Assembly: GCA_017467225.1 (NCBI GenBank)
Contig: JAFTSR010000126.1
Location: 1-15,311 of the forward strand
Direction: 5' to 3'
Source of the DNA: Clostridia bacterium
Lineage (GTDB): Bacteria > Bacillota_A > Clostridia > Oscillospirales > CAG-272
DNA length: 15,311 nt
This document shows, one piece after another, positions 12,169 through 15,311 of this stretch. The position numbers and the translations under genes were made by a program. The number at the start of each line of letters is the position of its first letter. Position 1 is the stretch's first letter. The notes beneath the pieces are model-generated. The model was given only the letters and a program-made list of their open reading frames with translations. It was not told the DNA's origin and did not search any database.

Positions 12169-13368
12169 ATGGAAAGCATTCGAGAATTATACAAGATCGG
12201 GCGAGGTCCGTCCAGCTCGCACACCATGGGGCCATTTAAGGCGGCAACGCGCTTTTCGGAAAAATATCCCGATGCGGATGCTTTCCGTGTCGTGCTGTTC
12301 GGCTCGCTGGCTCTGACCGGCAAGGGACACATGACCGACGTTGTCATTCGCGAGGCGCTGGGCGAGCATACCGAGGTCATTTTCGACAAGACCTCTCCCA
12401 CACCCATCCATCCCAACACCATGTCGCTTACCGCGCTGAAGGATGGCAAGGCTATAGGCTCAACCAACGTCTACAGTATCGGCGGCGGAAGCATTCTGTT
12501 CGACGGCGATCAAAAAATCGAGACCCCCTCCATATATCCGCACTCCAATTTCACAGACATTGCGGAATACTGCGACAAAAACGGCCTGCGCTTCCCCGAC
12601 TACGTGGAAATGGTAGAGGGAAAAGAGATTTTTGATTATTTGATGAGCATTTGGCTGGTCATGAAAAGCTGCATCGATCGCGGTTTGCGCGCGCACGGCG
12701 AGCTCAAGGGTGGACTGAACATCATGCGCAAGGCACATCACCTCCACCAGCAGCGTCACATCGATGAATCGGCGCAAACAAGAGAAAACCGCTTGGTCTG
12801 TGCTTACGCCTTTGCCGTCGGCGAGGAAAATGCCGCCGGTGGCGAGATCGTTACCGCGCCTACTTGCGGCGCGTGCGGCGTCGTCCCGGCGGTGCTCCGC
12901 TACATGCAGGAGCAAAAGGGCTTCTCCGACGATCAGATCGTTCGCGCGCTTGCCACCGGTGGTCTGATCGGAAACATCATCAAGACCAACGCCTCGATCA
13001 GCGGCGCGGAGTGCGGCTGTCAGGCCGAGATCGGCAGTGCCTGCTCAATGGCTGCCGCCGCCCTGGCCGAGCTGTTCGGTATGGGCATTGAGCAGATCGA
13101 ATATGCGGCCGAGGTCGCCATGGAGCATCATCTGGGGCTGACCTGCGACCCGATCAAGGGTCTGGTGCAAATCCCCTGCATTGAACGCAACGCCGTTGCT
13201 GCCATGCGTGCCATCAATGCGCTTTCCCTGTCCAACTTTTTGGCGAGCATGAGCAAGATTTCATTTGATACCGTGGTCAAGACCATGTACGAGACGGGAA
13301 CGCACCTCAAAAGCGAGTACCGCGAAACCTCCGAGGGCGGACTTGCCAAGCATTATATACATTCATAA
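12169..13368 (+). CDS. L-serine dehydratase, iron-sulfur-dependent, single chain
   Basis: A 399-residue enzyme that deaminates L-serine to pyruvate and ammonia using a [4Fe-4S] cluster. The beta-type domain comes first (IRELYKIGRGPSSSHTMGP from residue 4), and the alpha-type catalytic domain follows (about 165-395; TAPTCGACGVVPAVL at 229-243). C284, C326 and C337 are spaced 42 and 11 apart, which agrees with the cluster ligands I recall from the Legionella enzyme. The start is placed at 12169 because GGGG at 12156-12159 is 9 bases away, against 3 bases from the ATG at 12163; either is possible. The C-terminus ends KHYIHS and lacks the terminal cysteine of some homologues. It may share a transcript with the phosphoesterase gene 47 bases downstream. 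Confidence 0.95.
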   Translation: MESIRELYKIGRGPSSSHTMGPFKAATRFSEKYPDADAFRVVLFGSLALTGKGHMTDVVIREALGEHTEVIFDKTSPTPIHPNTMSLTALKDGKAIGSTNVYSIGGGSILFDGDQKIETPSIYPHSNFTDIAEYCDKNGLRFPDYVEMVEGKEIFDYLMSIWLVMKSCIDRGLRAHGELKGGLNIMRKAHHLHQQRHIDESAQTRENRLVCAYAFAVGEENAAGGEIVTAPTCGACGVVPAVLRYMQEQKGFSDDQIVRALATGGLIGNIIKTNASISGAECGCQAEIGSACSMAAAALAELFGMGIEQIEYAAEVAMEHHLGLTCDPIKGLVQIPCIERNAVAAMRAINALSLSNFLASMSKISFDTVVKTMYETGTHLKSEYRETSEGGLAKHYIHS

Positions 13369-13415
13369 TCTGCGCCATGTTTATCATTTGATTGATTTTC
13401 AAAAAGAGGTGTCCG

Positions 13416-14237
13416 ATGAGCAATTTAATTCTTCACGAGTATAAAATCCACGTTCCCGGGGTCGCGCCTAAGGTGCTCTACCAATTCAGCGACGTCCATC
13501 TGTGCCTTTCGGACGAGCTCTCTACGCCCCAGGAGTGTGCCAAGGCGGCCGAGAAAACGCAATACTGGGTGACGGGGCGCCTTGGTTTTGCCAAGGGGCA
13601 CGGCGAGCCGCACGACGAGGAAAATCCCATTGCGGCGATTACCTATTTTGAGGACATGATGCAAGCCGCTTCGGCGGACGGCGACGCTTTGATCATCGCG
13701 GGAGATCTGTTCGAGCACATCAACACCGCCAACATCCGTTGGTACGAAAAGCGCTTCGCTTCCCTGCCCATGCCACACGTATTTGTGGGCGGCAACCATG
13801 AACCGCTGACATCCGTTCCCGACCAAGGAGAGATGGCCAAAATCAAGCAACCCTTGCAGCTGCTTGACCTTGGGGATATCCTTATCGCCGGCTTTCACGA
13901 TGCCAAGCGCGTCATCACGCCGGAGCAGCTGGACGCCTTGCGCGCGCTGCTCGCGCAGCCCAAGCCGATCATCCTTGCCATGCACATTCCCATTCAGGTC
14001 GAGGGCAACCGGCCGCACGCGCAATGCGACGATTATTTCCGCCTCAACCACGCCCAGGCGCCGGAAGAAAACCTGCAGTTCATCGATCTGATCCGCCAAA
14101 ATGCAGGAAAAATCGTGGCGGTTCTGGCAGGACATCTGCATTTTCTCAACACCTGTGAGTTGGCACCCGGGCTGACGCAGTACGTCTCCTCCCAGGGCTT
14201 GCTCGGCAATCTCAACCGTTACGTCATCGGCGAGTAA
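13416..14237 (+). CDS. Calcineurin-like metallophosphoesterase
   Basis: A 273-residue cytoplasmic phosphoesterase of unknown substrate. Metal-site motifs are in order: D26-x-H28 (FSDVHL), AGDLFEH (95-101), GGNHEP (125-130), MHIP (H190) and AGHLH (238-242). There is no signal peptide or membrane segment. The spacing between the first two motifs is long (about 70 residues, including FAKGHGEPHDEENP) and may form an extra lid. The ATG at 13416 follows AAAGAGGTG; an in-frame TTG at 13392 has no site. It follows the serine dehydratase gene by 47 bases with no terminator seen between, so co-transcription is likely. A link to serine metabolism is not implied by the sequence. Confidence 0.9.
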   Translation: MSNLILHEYKIHVPGVAPKVLYQFSDVHLCLSDELSTPQECAKAAEKTQYWVTGRLGFAKGHGEPHDEENPIAAITYFEDMMQAASADGDALIIAGDLFEHINTANIRWYEKRFASLPMPHVFVGGNHEPLTSVPDQGEMAKIKQPLQLLDLGDILIAGFHDAKRVITPEQLDALRALLAQPKPIILAMHIPIQVEGNRPHAQCDDYFRLNHAQAPEENLQFIDLIRQNAGKIVAVLAGHLHFLNTCELAPGLTQYVSSQGLLGNLNRYVIGE

Positions 14238-14281
14238 GTCAGGTAGATTTTACGCAGAATGATACCCCAAACAGCATACAC

Positions 14282-14316
14282 AAAGGAGTACGAGCGTTTG
14301 TTCGTGCTCCTTTTTG
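14282..14316 (+). terminator. Intrinsic terminator after the metallophosphoesterase gene
   Basis: AAAGGAG plus TACGAG (14282-14294) pairs with TTCGTG plus CTCCTTT (14301-14313), with two G-T wobbles and a 6-base loop, and the T-run continues to 14315. It closes the serine dehydratase-phosphoesterase unit. Confidence 0.85.
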
Positions 14317-14400
14317 CATGCCCGTCTTGTTGTGAATTTTCTACAAAAGCATCCATTCGTGTCAAACCATACGGAAGCATTTTGTTCAAAACGCTGAAAA

Positions 14401-14424
14401 CGCATTTTTTGTCAAAAAAATGCG
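14401..14424. repeat. Palindrome upstream of the RDD gene
   Basis: CGCATTTTTT (14401-14410) pairs with AAAAAATGCG (14415-14424) around a 4-base centre. This is the same kind of short GC-edged dyad with an internal T/A core as repeats A-C. On the plus strand no T-run follows, so it is not a standard terminator. The rest of 14317-14509 is AT-rich; two TATAAT-like boxes (14457-14462, 14475-14480) lack a good -35. Confidence 0.55.
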
Positions 14425-14509
14425 AAAAAGAGGTGTTATTATCCTGTATTTTATGTTATAATATTATGTGTCTATATAATAGATGTAGTGTGCCGCAAAG
14501 GAGGAGATC

Positions 14510-15271
14510 ATGATCAGCGATTTGCAAAAAGCGAATATGTTAAAACGGATATCGGCGTACATTTTTGATTTCATCCTGCTTGTGACGCTTGCCGTCGGCA
14601 TTGCCGCGCTACTGTCCGGTATGCTGGGCTACGATGACTACACCGCGCAGCGGCAAGAGCTGCGCGCCGAATTTGAGGCGCAATGGGGTGTCAGCTTTGA
14701 CATTCCAGAGGAGGACTACGCTAAGCTGACGGACGAGCAGCGTGCCCTTTACGACGAGGCCTACACCACCTTCGCGACCGACGAAAAGGTCAACGGGCTG
14801 GATGTGAAGATCATCAACCTGACGCTTTTGATCACGGTACTCAGCGTTCTCATTCCCTACCTGCTCTTGGAATTTTGGGTGCCGCTGCTGTTTGGCCACG
14901 GACGGACGCTGGGCAAAAAGATTTTCAGCATTGCCGTCATGCGTGTGGACGGCGTTCGTCTGAGCACCTTCCAGCTGTTCGTGCGCACCGTGCTTGGCAA
15001 GTACACGCTGGAAACCATGATCCCGTTGTTTCTCGCCCTGCTTCTGATATTCACCATCATGCCGCTGGCTTGTATGGTCGGACTGGCGCTGCTGGCACTG
15101 CTGCAGCTCTCGTTCCTTCTGACGTCCCCCGCGCGCACGGTCATTCACGATATGATCGCCGGCACGGTCACGGTGGACTTTGCAAGTCAGATGATCTTTG
15201 ACACTCCCGAGGAACTGCTTGCTTACAAGGAAAAGCTGCACGCCGAGGCCGCACAGCGCGCGGCGTATTAA
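14510..15271 (+). CDS. RDD-family integral membrane protein
   Basis: A 253-residue membrane protein of the RDD family, whose function is mostly unknown. The first helix (about 13-38) carries the R and D signature (KRISAYIFDFILL). A soluble charged loop spans about 40-98. Hydrophobic stretches follow at about 100-128 and 165-207, the latter probably two helices. Between them is the conserved GRTLGKKIFSIAVMRVDG (130-147), and near the end IHDMIAGTVTVD. The ATG at 14510 follows a strong AAAGGAGGAG. The gene stands alone on the plus strand, and the window ends 40 bases after its stop with no terminator seen. A transport role has been proposed for some relatives, but none is shown here. Confidence 0.88.
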   Translation: MISDLQKANMLKRISAYIFDFILLVTLAVGIAALLSGMLGYDDYTAQRQELRAEFEAQWGVSFDIPEEDYAKLTDEQRALYDEAYTTFATDEKVNGLDVKIINLTLLITVLSVLIPYLLLEFWVPLLFGHGRTLGKKIFSIAVMRVDGVRLSTFQLFVRTVLGKYTLETMIPLFLALLLIFTIMPLACMVGLALLALLQLSFLLTSPARTVIHDMIAGTVTVDFASQMIFDTPEELLAYKEKLHAEAAQRAAY

Positions 15272-15311
15272 ATCCCGAAAACAGAAAATAAAATTTATAT
15301 ACACTTTTCAG

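Noticed and set aside
14259..14513. 84-codon open frame on the plus strand
   Set aside because: It spans the intrinsic terminator and the palindrome, overlaps the RDD start, and lacks a ribosome site.

Overview
The window reads as chromosomal DNA of a moderately GC-rich, Gram-positive gut-type bacterium of class Clostridia, most likely Oscillospirales. The reasons are the ECF sigma factor paired with a single-pass membrane protein, the DnaD plus DnaC-like helicase-loader pair, three lipobox lipoproteins, strong AGGAGG-type ribosome binding sites, and the modular intergenic palindromes typical of these genomes. Species assignment is inference; no rRNA or other marker gene is present. Most genes look 55-65% GC, with one clear AT-rich exception (the methyltransferase at 11035-11970).

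Layout. (1) 1-963, minus strand: an ECF sigma factor translationally coupled to a membrane-anchored partner that runs off the left edge, preceded by a probable ECF-type autoregulatory promoter. (2) 964-1729: a 766-base gene-free stretch made of palindromes, including a 210-bp element with 20-bp inverted ends and a symmetric pair of divergent near-consensus promoters. (3) 1730-3661, plus strand: a lipoprotein 5'-nucleotidase with a C-terminal OB-like domain. It converges on a minus-strand lipoprotein with a glycoside-hydrolase-like barrel (3740-4972), and the two genes share a terminator hairpin. (4) 4973-5269: a second block of structured repeats. (5) 5270-10402, minus strand: dCMP deaminase, an unknown lipoprotein, RimI and TsaD, then a 315-base gap with a cluster of DnaA-box-like 9-mers, then DnaD and the DnaC-like loader. 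(6) 10403-11034: divergent promoters, tRNA-Gln(TTG) with its terminator, and an array of small hairpins in two opposite-facing halves. (7) 11035-15271, plus strand: an AT-rich SAM methyltransferase that looks acquired, L-serine dehydratase, a metallophosphoesterase, and an RDD-family membrane protein.

How the genes work together. The minus-strand block is housekeeping: pyrimidine nucleotide supply (dCMP to dUMP), tRNA t6A synthesis (TsaD), ribosomal protein acetylation (RimI) and loading of the replicative helicase (DnaD/DnaC). Placing DnaA-box-like sites directly before the loader genes suggests DnaA control of loader expression or a DnaA-titration site. No known defence system, phage, CRISPR array or transposase gene is present. 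The most unusual material is non-coding: the DnaA-box cluster, the two-sided hairpin array next to tRNA-Gln, the repeat families, and the symmetric divergent promoters. All positions, motifs and spacings were read by eye; no searches or folding calculations were run.
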